20,402 nucleotides of DNA from Actinobacteria bacterium UBA5182 (GTDB taxonomy: Bacteria > Actinomycetota > UBA4738), in assembly GCA_002413185.1 (NCBI GenBank), contig DHWM01000150.1, positions 3,152-23,553 on the forward strand, read 5' to 3'. Under the pieces are notes generated by a model, which made no database searches, was not told where the DNA came from, and saw only the letters and a program-made list of their open reading frames with translations. Numbering within the stretch: the stretch's first letter is position 1; each line of letters starts with the position of its first letter. This document shows positions 7,045-14,608 of this stretch, one piece after another. The translations under genes were made by a program, and so were the position numbers.

Positions 7045-7820
7045 GTTTCCGTGCCCACCGGCTCGGCCTGCGGGCGCAGGCCGAGCGCGCGGGCCCGCCC
7101 GGCCTGAAGGATGCGCACCAGCCCCACCGACGACAGCACCACGAAGCCAAGGATCACCAGGATGGCCGCATCGCCACCTGGCCACCGGACACCCGTTCCT
7201 TCGCCTCCCCAGAACGTCCCGAACGTCGTCAGCATCACCCCGACCGCGAACTTCATGGTGTTCTCGGGCACCCTGCCGAGCGGGGTCCGCACCAGCGCCC
7301 CCACGGTCCCCACGATGATCACCGCACCGCTGGCGCCCACCGCGGCCAGTGGGATGCTGCCCTGGGCGCTCCCGAAGGTGATCACGATGAACGCCACCTC
7401 CATCCCCTCCAGGAAGACGCCCTTGAACGCCAGCACGAACGAGTACCAGTCGAGGCCGGCCCGCTCCACCCGCCCGGCGGCCATCGCCTCCGCCCGCTCC
7501 TGGGCGAACACTGCGTCCTCGTCGTGCATGGACTTGTAGCCGCTGGCGCGGAGAATGGCCTTTCGGAGCCACTGCAGGCCGAACACCAGGAGCAGCGCGC
7601 CCACCACCAGACGGAGCACGTCGATCGGGACCAGGGTGAGGGCGGGACCGAGCGCCGCGATCACCAGGGCCAGGGCACCCGTGGCGGCCGCCGCGCCGAT
7701 CAGGGCCGACCGCCATCCCCGGGTCACCCCGACGGCCAGCACGATGGTGAGCGCCTCCACCATCTCCACGGCACTGGCCAGGAATGTCGCCAGGACCAGG
7801 AAGACGCCGCCGGTTCCCAT
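7041..7820 (-). CDS. COG4280-type multi-pass membrane protein, possible metal or cation transporter
   Basis: A 259-aa integral membrane protein with about seven hydrophobic segments. It shows an internal two-fold repeat. The first half has ASAVEMVEALTIVLAVG (Glu19, Glu22) and the second has GVFLEGMEVAFIVITFG (Glu138, Glu141), both E-x-x-E motifs inside a helix. Such paired acidic helix motifs occur in FTR1-type iron permeases (REGLE) and in UPF0016/TMEM165-type transporters, so a divalent metal transporter is plausible but unproven. A polar loop at about 94-123 separates the halves. The ATG lies 9 nt after the cyclase stop, and the 3' end overlaps the 71-aa membrane protein. Linkage to a zinc-ribbon cyclase is suggestive only. 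Confidence 0.75.
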   Translation of the reverse strand: MGTGGVFLVLATFLASAVEMVEALTIVLAVGVTRGWRSALIGAAAATGALALVIAALGPALTLVPIDVLRLVVGALLLVFGLQWLRKAILRASGYKSMHDEDAVFAQERAEAMAAGRVERAGLDWYSFVLAFKGVFLEGMEVAFIVITFGSAQGSIPLAAVGASGAVIIVGTVGALVRTPLGRVPENTMKFAVGVMLTTFGTFWGGEGTGVRWPGGDAAILVILGFVVLSSVGLVRILQAGRARALGLRPQAEPVGTET

Positions 7821-7829
7821 CGCCCGGCT

Positions 7830-10800
7830 CTACCGCGCCTCGGCCATGCGGTCCCGGTGAACCACGGCGACGCGTTCGATCCACGGGCGGGCCTTGAGCC
7901 GCTCGAAGATCTGGCCGGCCTCCTCGAAGAGGGGGCCGGCCTCGCCGGGGCGGTCCCGGCCGGTGAGCCACTCCCCATGCTCCAGCAAGGTGACGGCCAG
8001 CCAGAAGGGCATCCCCAGCTCGCGGAACATTCCAGCCGCCATCTTGAAGCCGGGCTCCACCGAGGCCGGGTCCGCCGGGCCGCCGGTGGCTGCCAGCCGA
8101 GACCGCAGACGTTGCATCTGCGCCTGGAGGGAAGGGGTGACCTCGCCCGGCCGAAAGCTCTCCGCCGTGGCGAGGATCTGGTCGGCCCGCTCCAGATCGC
8201 CCAGAGAGAGCGCCGACTCCACTGCCCAGATGAACCCCTGCTTCACGGGGTTGGCGGAGGGGCCGAGGGTTTCGCGGGCCCCGAAGGCATCCTCTCCCCT
8301 GGCCAGGGCTCGGGCGTACTCCCCTCGGGCATGGAGCAGCACGGCTTCCGCCATGGCGAAGGCCGCTCGGACCTGCGTCTCCTCCGTGAGCCGGTCGCCC
8401 GGAAAGTCGCCGAGCACCTTCGCCGCCTGGTCCAGGTCGCCGCGGTGCACATTCAGCTCCACCAGCCACAGCACCTCCGCGCCGAAAGGAGTATCCCGGA
8501 GGTGGTCGTCGGAGAGATCTACCAACAAGCGCTCCCCCTGGACGACGGCCTCGTCCCACTGGCCGGTGACGAGGCGGAGCCCGAGCTGGGCCCCGACCAG
8601 GAAGAACTCGAAGAACCGGACGCCGAGCTTCCGGGCCAGCGCCAGGCCCTCCGCGGCGAACTGGTGGGCCTCCTCGAACCGGTCCTGTTGCCACGTCAGC
8701 TCGCACAGGTTGTTGTAGGCCCTGACGGCGGCCAGGCCGCTGTCATGCTCGAGCGCCAGGGTGAGCGCCCGCTCCAGGAGAGCCCGGCACTCCTCGTTCC
8801 GGTTCTTCGAGATCAGGATGATGGCTTTCGTCATCAGGCTCTGGGCCAGGATCACCGGCAGGCGGAGCGATTCCGAGACGTCGAGCGCCACCTCCACCCG
8901 CTCCGAGGCCTTCTCCAGGTCGCCCCGGAGAAAGCACATCCGAGCGAGCTGGGCGACAAGGGCCGCGTAGTCGGCGTCCGGCTCGTCCGCTGAGAGCACG
9001 TCGAGCGCCCGCTCCATCCGCTCGATCGACTCTTCGATGCGTCCCTCCGCGTACCGGACCTCCGCCAGACGAGCCGACACCCTGGCTGCGGGGTGCCGCC
9101 GGTCGGCCGACTCGAAGAGCTGGATGGCCCGCTCGAAGTGGGCGGCTGCAGTCTCACCCGATCCCACCAGCCAGGCCATCTCGCCGGCTCGTTCGTCCAG
9201 CGAGGCGCGGTCGAGCGGTTCCTCCGCCAAGTCGGCGGCCTGCTCGAAGTATCGCTTGGCCTCCTCGTTCGCCGCCAGCGACGCCGCACGTTCGCCCGCC
9301 CGCGCCACCACGTCTCGCGCTCTGGCCTTGATCTCCGGCGCGTCGGCCGCCTCCGGGGCCGCTCGGTACGCCTCCAGCCAGTGCGACGCGACGACCTCGA
9401 TGATCTCCCCGTCCTCCGCGCCCCAGCTCGCCTGGAGGTAGTCCGCGGCGGCCAGGTGGCGAGCCTTCCGCTCCTTCTTCGACAGCGTGTCGTAGGCCAC
9501 TCTCCGGACGAGGTCCTGGAGGAAGCCGTACTGGCCTCGTTCGGGCGAGCGCGGGTCCGACTGGAGGGTCAGGACCTCTTTGCGGGTCAGCGAGGTCAGG
9601 ATCGGGTCCAGCCGGTCCTGATCGATCCCGCTGATCACGGAAAGCCCGGCCCTGGTGAAGACCTTGCCCATGACCGCGCCGTCCTGCAGGATGCGCCGCT
9701 CCTCCGGAGCAAGCCCGTCCAGCCGGGCCGCGATCAACGCCTGGAGCGTCTCGGGGACCTCGAGCGCCTCCACCGGCCCGGCCGGCCGGTACCGGTTGCC
9801 CTCCTGGACCAGGAGGCTGCGGTCGAGGAGCATCCGAACGGTCTCCACCGCGTAGAGCGGGATGCCTTCGGCGCGGTCCAGGATCTTCGCCCGAAGCTCG
9901 TCGGGAAGCCCCGGCACCAGGCCGCGCAGGAGCTCATCCATCGCCCCCGGAGCCAGTGGCTCCAGGAACAGGGAGGTGAAGTTGCGCTTGCCGGCTCCCC
10001 AGTTCGGCCGGCGGTCGGTGAGCTCGTGCCGGGCCAGCGTCAGGACGAACAGGGCATGGTCCCTGGACCACTCGAGCAGGTATTCGATGAAGTCGAGGAG
10101 GGCGGTGTCGGCCCATTGAAGGTCCTCGAACAGCAACACCGTGGGCTGGCGCTCGGCCAGTCGTTCGAAGAAGAGCCTCCACGCCGAGAACAGCTCCTGC
10201 TGGTCCGCCACGGGGCGCTCCTCGAGCCCCAGCAGGTGGGCCAGGCGGGGCTCGATCCATCGCCGCTCCTCGGGATCCTCCAGGTGCTCGGAGAGGGTGG
10301 CCCGAAGCTTGGCCTGGGCCGATTCGATGTCCTCGCCCTCGATGATCCTGGCCCGCATCCGGACCATCTCGGCGAGCGCCCAGTACGTGACGCCCTCGCC
10401 GTAGGCGAGGCATCGGCCCCGGTGCCACCAGAAGTTCTCGGACAACCCGTCGACGTACTTCTCGAACTCCCAGGACAGCCGGGATTTTCCGATGCCCGCG
10501 ATGCCGATGACCGAGGCCAGATGGGCCTTCCCCTCCTCGGCCGAGGCGTGGAACAGCTCCTTGACCAGGCGCATCTCGCGGTCCCGGCCCACGAACGGCG
10601 CTTCCAGCCCGTGGGCGCGCTGGGCCCCGCGCCGCGCCGCCACCACCCGGACGGCCCGCCACAGCTGGACCGGCTCCGCCTTCCCCTTGAGCTCGTGGGA
10701 ACCGGCCGACTCGTACGCGACGGCGGCCTCGCTGGCCCGTCGGGTCACGTCGCCCACCAGAACGGTCCCGGGATCCGCCACCGACTGGATACGGGAGGCG

Positions 10801-11426
10801 GTGTTGACGAGGTCGCCCGCCACCATGCCCTGGCCGGTGGCCCCAAGTGTCACGGCCGCTTCGCCGGTGAGCACGCCGGCCCGGGCCCTGAGGTCGGGGG
10901 CGCCGACCTCCGTCCCCAGTTCGGCGACGGCCTCCGTCAGGTCGAGGGCAGCCCGAACGGCTCGCTCGGCGTCGTCCTCCTGGGCCACGGGTGTTCCCCA
11001 CACGGCCATGACGGCGTCCCCGATGAACTTCTCGATGGTCCCCCCGTAACGGCCGATCAGGCGGCGAGAGGTCTCGAAGTACCGCGTCAGGAGGTCTCGG
11101 ACCTCTTCGGAGTCGCGGCTCTCCGACAGCGTGGTGAACCCGACCAGGTCGGCGAACAGGATCGAGACCAGTCGGCGTTCGGCTGCCGGCGTCCCACCCG
11201 CGCCCGCACGGAACGCCCCGGTTGTCCCGTCCGACGCTGCGGGTCGTCCCTCCGGCACGGCCGCGGCGGGTCCTCCCGACACCGGCGTCCCGCATCTCCC
11301 GCAGAACGAGTCGTCCGGCTCGAGGGGGGCGCCGCAGGAGCCGCAGGCCATCGAGAGCGGCTGACCGCACTTCCGGCAGAAGCTGTTGCCGGGCCGGTTC
11401 TCGGCCCCGCAGTTCGAACAGGACAT
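7830..11426 (-). CDS. Multidomain class III adenylate/guanylate cyclase with zinc ribbons, AAA ATPase and TPR
   Basis: A protein of 1198 aa. Residues 2-46 hold two CxxC...CxxC zinc ribbons (C3, C6, C17, C20; then C28, C31, C42, C45). Residues about 84-260 are a class III nucleotide cyclase: metal Asp93 in LFADLVGFT, Asp137 in KFIGDAVMAVWG, Lys133 and Asp205 at the base-recognition positions (favouring ATP), and Asn208 and Arg212 in GDLVNTASR. An AAA-type ATPase follows, with GRD at 280-282, Walker A GIAGIGKS (308-315) and Walker B LLFEDLQWAD (431-440). The rest, to 1198, is helical TPR-like repeats. This is the architecture of actinobacterial cyclase-ATPase-TPR signalling proteins. The start is ATG at 11426, with AAAGG about 8 nt upstream; the open frame runs on to 12008 only as antisense of GlpD. 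The activating signal is unknown, and whether it makes cAMP is inferred. Confidence 0.92.
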   Translation of the reverse strand: MSCSNCGAENRPGNSFCRKCGQPLSMACGSCGAPLEPDDSFCGRCGTPVSGGPAAAVPEGRPAASDGTTGAFRAGAGGTPAAERRLVSILFADLVGFTTLSESRDSEEVRDLLTRYFETSRRLIGRYGGTIEKFIGDAVMAVWGTPVAQEDDAERAVRAALDLTEAVAELGTEVGAPDLRARAGVLTGEAAVTLGATGQGMVAGDLVNTASRIQSVADPGTVLVGDVTRRASEAAVAYESAGSHELKGKAEPVQLWRAVRVVAARRGAQRAHGLEAPFVGRDREMRLVKELFHASAEEGKAHLASVIGIAGIGKSRLSWEFEKYVDGLSENFWWHRGRCLAYGEGVTYWALAEMVRMRARIIEGEDIESAQAKLRATLSEHLEDPEERRWIEPRLAHLLGLEERPVADQQELFSAWRLFFERLAERQPTVLLFEDLQWADTALLDFIEYLLEWSRDHALFVLTLARHELTDRRPNWGAGKRNFTSLFLEPLAPGAMDELLRGLVPGLPDELRAKILDRAEGIPLYAVETVRMLLDRSLLVQEGNRYRPAGPVEALEVPETLQALIAARLDGLAPEERRILQDGAVMGKVFTRAGLSVISGIDQDRLDPILTSLTRKEVLTLQSDPRSPERGQYGFLQDLVRRVAYDTLSKKERKARHLAAADYLQASWGAEDGEIIEVVASHWLEAYRAAPEAADAPEIKARARDVVARAGERAASLAANEEAKRYFEQAADLAEEPLDRASLDERAGEMAWLVGSGETAAAHFERAIQLFESADRRHPAARVSARLAEVRYAEGRIEESIERMERALDVLSADEPDADYAALVAQLARMCFLRGDLEKASERVEVALDVSESLRLPVILAQSLMTKAIILISKNRNEECRALLERALTLALEHDSGLAAVRAYNNLCELTWQQDRFEEAHQFAAEGLALARKLGVRFFEFFLVGAQLGLRLVTGQWDEAVVQGERLLVDLSDDHLRDTPFGAEVLWLVELNVHRGDLDQAAKVLGDFPGDRLTEETQVRAAFAMAEAVLLHARGEYARALARGEDAFGARETLGPSANPVKQGFIWAVESALSLGDLERADQILATAESFRPGEVTPSLQAQMQRLRSRLAATGGPADPASVEPGFKMAAGMFRELGMPFWLAVTLLEHGEWLTGRDRPGEAGPLFEEAGQIFERLKARPWIERVAVVHRDRMAEAR

Positions 11427-11537
11427 CCGAGTGCCTTTCGACCGGGCCGGGCGCGAAGGCGCCGCGTCGCCCAACAGGGTACTGCGGGCCTCGCGCCGAG
11501 GGCGATGCCGGGCCGAGCTCACGCCGGGGTTCGGTCG

Positions 11538-11553
11538 TACCATTCGCGGCATG
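11538..11553 (+). promoter_or_regulatory. Candidate leaderless promoter of the GlpD-type gene
   Basis: TACCAT (11538-11543) fits TAnnnT and is followed by exactly 7 nt and the ATG at 11551. No Shine-Dalgarno is visible before the ATG. The 124-bp divergent gap also serves the cyclase gene, for which TACCCT on the minus strand near 11480-11475 is a weak -10 candidate. Confidence 0.5.
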
Positions 11554-13125
11554 CTCGCCTTCTCCGCACAGACGCGCCTGGCCGATCTCCAGCGGATGGC
11601 GGAGGACGAAGTGGACCTGCTGGTCGTCGGAGGCGGGATCACCGGGTGCGGGGTGGCCCTGGACGCCGCGTCACGCGGTCTCTCCGTGGCGCTGGTGGAG
11701 AAGGAGGACTTCGCCGCGGGGACCTCCGGGCGGTCCTCCCGGATGATCCACGGCGGAGTCCGGTACCTGGAGCACCGGGACTTCGACGTCATCCACGAGT
11801 GCCTCCGGGAGCGGGCCATCCTCCTCCGGCTGGCGCCCCACCTGGTCCGTCCGATCCCGATGTACCTGCCGACGCGGTCGCTCCGGCAGCGGGCGCTGTT
11901 CCGGCTGGGGCTCCTGGCGTACGACGTGCTGGCGATCGGCCGGAACATCGGTTCGAACCGCCTGGCCGGCGAGGAGGAGATCCGCCGGGCCGCCCCCGGC
12001 CTGGGCACGCCAACCAGCGGGGTGGTCTATTTCGAATGCCGCACCGACGACGTCCGCCTCACCGTCGAGGTCGCCCGGGAGGCCAAGCGGACCGGCGCCC
12101 TGATGGCGAACCACGCGGCGGTGGAAGCCCTGATGGAGGGCGGCGGCGGCCGGGTCCAGGGGGCCCGCGTCGTCGACGGGATCACCGGCGAACGCTTCGA
12201 GGTGCGGGCGCGCCTCACCGTGAACGCCGCGGGCATCTGGGCCGAACAGGTCCAGGGCATGGCGATGGCCGGGCCTCGCCTCCTCCACCCCAGCAAGGGC
12301 GTGCATCTGGTGTTTCGGCCGGGAGCCATCCGAACCCGCGTGGGTGTCTCTGTGCCGTCCCTTACCCACGACCGGCGGTTCGTGTTCGTGGTCCCGTGGG
12401 GGGACCGGGTGTACGCGGGAACCACCGACACGGCGTACCAGGGGGACCTGGACGATCCCAAGGTCACCGAGGAGGACCGGGACTACGTCGTCGGGGCGCT
12501 GGCCCGAGCCTTTCCCGGAGTGACGAAGGCGGACGTGGTCGCGGAATGGGCGGGGCTCCGGCCGCTCCTGGCGGGGGGTCCCTCGCCGTCCGATCCCTCG
12601 TCGTCGTTCGGCCCGTCGGCGCCGCCGGCTCCTCGCACCGCCGACCTGTCCCGTCGCCACGCCATCTACGAGAGCCCCCCCGGCCTCCTCTCCATCACCG
12701 GGGGGAAGCTTACGGCGTACCGCTCGATGGCCGAGGAGCTGGTCGACCGGGCCGTTCGATCCCTGGGAATCGCCACCGGACCGTCCAGGACGCGAGAGAT
12801 CCCGCTCGGCCTCACCGCCGATCTCGCCGCCGAGCGGGAACGAGCCGTCGCCGCCGGCTCCTCGATGGGGCTGCGGGCGGAGGCCTCGGCCCGGCTGCTG
12901 TACCGTTACGGGGACGGCTGGCCGGAGGCGGTCAGGCTCATCCGCGAGGACCCCTCACTGGCCGAGCCGGTGGTGGATGGCCTCCCGGTCCTGGGGGTCG
13001 AAGCCGTGCTGGCGCGGTCCCGGGAGATGGCGATCACCGACGACGACGTGTTCGTCCGGCGGACCCGGCTCACCACGATGGACGCGAGGAAAGCCGGGGT
13101 CAGGGGAGCAGCGCCCCTGGATTGA
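11551..13125 (+). CDS. glpD: Glycerol-3-phosphate dehydrogenase, FAD-dependent (GlpD type)
   Basis: A 524-aa membrane-associated flavoenzyme oxidising sn-glycerol 3-phosphate to dihydroxyacetone phosphate, with electrons passed to quinone. The FAD motif LLVVGGGITGCGVALDAASRG starts at 23. GTSGRSSRMIHGGVRYLE (57-74) is the GlpD family signature. Further conserved blocks are NAAGIWAEQV, PSKGVHLVF, VPWGDRVYAGTTDT, WAGLRPLL, DLSRRHAIYE and ITGGKLTAYR. The C-terminal domain ends with EMAITDDDVFVRRTR, as in the family. A Ser/Pro-rich linker (about 343-362) interrupts the loop between WAGLRPLL and DLSRRH and looks lineage-specific. The 3' end overlaps the convergent AGPS-like gene by 26 bp. Its product DHAP is the backbone precursor for the neighbour's chemistry. 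Confidence 0.93.
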   Translation: MLAFSAQTRLADLQRMAEDEVDLLVVGGGITGCGVALDAASRGLSVALVEKEDFAAGTSGRSSRMIHGGVRYLEHRDFDVIHECLRERAILLRLAPHLVRPIPMYLPTRSLRQRALFRLGLLAYDVLAIGRNIGSNRLAGEEEIRRAAPGLGTPTSGVVYFECRTDDVRLTVEVAREAKRTGALMANHAAVEALMEGGGGRVQGARVVDGITGERFEVRARLTVNAAGIWAEQVQGMAMAGPRLLHPSKGVHLVFRPGAIRTRVGVSVPSLTHDRRFVFVVPWGDRVYAGTTDTAYQGDLDDPKVTEEDRDYVVGALARAFPGVTKADVVAEWAGLRPLLAGGPSPSDPSSSFGPSAPPAPRTADLSRRHAIYESPPGLLSITGGKLTAYRSMAEELVDRAVRSLGIATGPSRTREIPLGLTADLAAERERAVAAGSSMGLRAEASARLLYRYGDGWPEAVRLIREDPSLAEPVVDGLPVLGVEAVLARSREMAITDDDVFVRRTRLTTMDARKAGVRGAAPLD

Positions 13126-14509
13126 GTACCCCGGCCGGGTCCAGGGCGTCCTTGATCGCCCGGAGCATGCCGAAGCCCTCCCGGCCCAGCTCCTCTTCCA
13201 GGAACGGTGCCTTCAGCCGCCCCACCCCGTGGTGGTGGGTCATGGTCCCGCCTGCCTCCAGGCATGCCCGGACGGCGTCCTCCCATGCCGCCAGGTACGT
13301 CGCCTCCACCGTCCGGTCGTCGGTACCCCGAAGCAGGAAGGTGAAGTACAGCGAGGACCCGGCAGGGTAGACGTGGGAGAGGTGGCAGCCCACCGCCTCG
13401 GTATGCGCGGCCAGGGCCGACCGGACCCCTTCCTCCAACTCGCGCAGCCCACTCCACAGGCCCGCCACCTCCATGGTGTCCACGGCCACGCCCGGTCCGA
13501 ACAGGCGCTCCGGTCCCATCACCCGCCGGTACAGCTCGACCGCGTCGTTTCGATGCTGCTCCCAGTGGTGGCCGTAACCCTCGCCGAGCGGGGTCCCCCC
13601 GGACGAACGGGCGGCTTCCGCTGCCGCCGTCCGCCTTGCCTCCAGTCCCGGCAGGTCCGAAGCGAAGCCAACGATCGCCGCGCACCCGCCGGCGTGGCCC
13701 ATGGAGCCGAAGTTCAGGGCCGAGTCCGTCTGGTCGTACCCTCGGATGAAGGTGGCTCCCGTGTGGGCCCGAACCACGTCGCGGAGCCCGTCCATCACGG
13801 CATGGAAGCTCGGGAATCCGAACGCGTCCCACGCGTAGCCCGGCGGCGGCGCCGAGCACCCCAGCCACGCGTCGGTCACCACGGCGAGCGTTCCTTCCGA
13901 CCCGACCAGCAGCCGCCGAAGGTCCGGCCCCGAGGCCGAGCGCGGGACGGGCCGCAACCGCACGATCCGCCCGCCGGCCAGGACGGCGGTGAGCCCGAGC
14001 AGGTGGTCCTCGATGGCGCCGTGCCCCGCCGACGCCTGCCCCGCCGACGACGCGGCGATCCACCCACCGACGGTGGAGATGGCGATCGACTGGGGGTAGT
14101 GCCCCAGGGTGAGCCTGTTCGCCTGGAGCTCGGCCTCGAGGCGTTCGCCGTTCATCCCCGCTTCGACGTGGACCACCTGGGATTCGACGTCGAGGTCCAG
14201 GATCCGGTCCATCCTCGAAAGGTCCAGGACGATCCAGCCGGCCGAGGGCCGGACCCCTCCACACACCCCGGAACCTCCGCCCCTCGCCACCACTGGTGTA
14301 CGGGTCTCCGACGCCCACGCCAGCACCGTCGCCACGTCCTCGGTCGTGGCGGGCCGGACCACCGCAGCCGGCAGCGAGGCTCCGTCCCCGCGGGTCTCTC
14401 GCAGCATCGCCAGTGTCCACCAGTCGCGGGACCCCTCCGCCAGGTCGACGCTCTCGATCGTGAAGGCGTCTGGCGGAAGGCGCGAAGCCAGGAGGGCCAG
14501 CGGGTCCAC
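13100..14509 (-). CDS. FAD-binding oxidase of the alkyl-dihydroxyacetone-phosphate synthase (AGPS) type
   Basis: A 469-aa flavoprotein of the PCMH/FAD-oxidase C family, close to alkylglycerone-phosphate synthase, which exchanges the acyl group of acyl-DHAP for a fatty alcohol to make ether lipid. The FAD domain has TPVVARGGGSGVCGG (71-85), AISTVGGWIAASSAGQ (143-158) and LLVGSEGTLAVVT. Residues equivalent to those studied in the mammalian enzyme appear present: Arg256 in ATFIRGYD, Tyr388 in SSLYFTF and the triple His425-427 in THHHGVG, then GFGMLRAIKDALDP near the end. I prefer the GTG at 14509, 7 nt after TACTAT; an ATG at 14569 would add 20 residues. Plain lactate or glycolate oxidases lack the HHHG pattern. 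The gene is convergent with GlpD. Assignment to AGPS itself, rather than a relative, is likely but untested. Confidence 0.82.
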   Translation of the reverse strand: MDPLALLASRLPPDAFTIESVDLAEGSRDWWTLAMLRETRGDGASLPAAVVRPATTEDVATVLAWASETRTPVVARGGGSGVCGGVRPSAGWIVLDLSRMDRILDLDVESQVVHVEAGMNGERLEAELQANRLTLGHYPQSIAISTVGGWIAASSAGQASAGHGAIEDHLLGLTAVLAGGRIVRLRPVPRSASGPDLRRLLVGSEGTLAVVTDAWLGCSAPPPGYAWDAFGFPSFHAVMDGLRDVVRAHTGATFIRGYDQTDSALNFGSMGHAGGCAAIVGFASDLPGLEARRTAAAEAARSSGGTPLGEGYGHHWEQHRNDAVELYRRVMGPERLFGPGVAVDTMEVAGLWSGLRELEEGVRSALAAHTEAVGCHLSHVYPAGSSLYFTFLLRGTDDRTVEATYLAAWEDAVRACLEAGGTMTHHHGVGRLKAPFLEEELGREGFGMLRAIKDALDPAGVLNPGALLP

Positions 14510-14522
14510 GACGCGGATAGTA
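14507..14522 (-). promoter_or_regulatory. Candidate leaderless promoter of the AGPS-like gene
   Basis: On the minus strand TACTAT (14522-14517) is followed by 7 nt (14516-14510) and GTG (14509-14507). This supports the GTG over the upstream ATG at 14569 as the start. If it is right, transcripts from this promoter have no 5' leader. Confidence 0.5.
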
Positions 14523-14592
14523 GCCCGTGGCCCGGCCTGCTCAGCCTGGGACTCGACCCGCGGCCGCATTGCGGCTCCCGGCTCGGACTGGG

Positions 14593-14598
14593 TAGAAA
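14593..14598 (+). promoter_or_regulatory. Possible -10 element of the SCP2-hydrolase operon
   Basis: TAGAAA lies 10 nt before the ATG at 14609, in the 99-bp divergent gap shared with the AGPS-like gene. It departs from TAnnnT at the last base and no -35 is evident, so this is only a candidate. No Shine-Dalgarno is seen before the ATG. Confidence 0.25.
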
Positions 14599-14608
14599 CA
14601 CTCCGCCC

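Noticed and set aside
6829..8706. Extended minus-strand frame upstream of the 71-aa membrane protein
   Set aside because: Only the last 71 codons look like protein. The rest is the cyclase and transporter read in another frame.
11427..12008. N-terminal extension of the cyclase frame
   Set aside because: It is antisense to GlpD. The zinc-ribbon start MSCSNCG with an upstream ribosome site at 11426 is a natural beginning.
9093..13370. Very long open frame on the plus strand, over 1400 codons
   Set aside because: Antisense to the cyclase and out of frame with GlpD. The composition is rich in Arg, Gly and Pro without any fold motif.
12977..14608. N-terminal extension of the SCP2-hydrolase frame
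   Set aside because: It overlaps the AGPS-like gene in antisense and has no coherent protein character.
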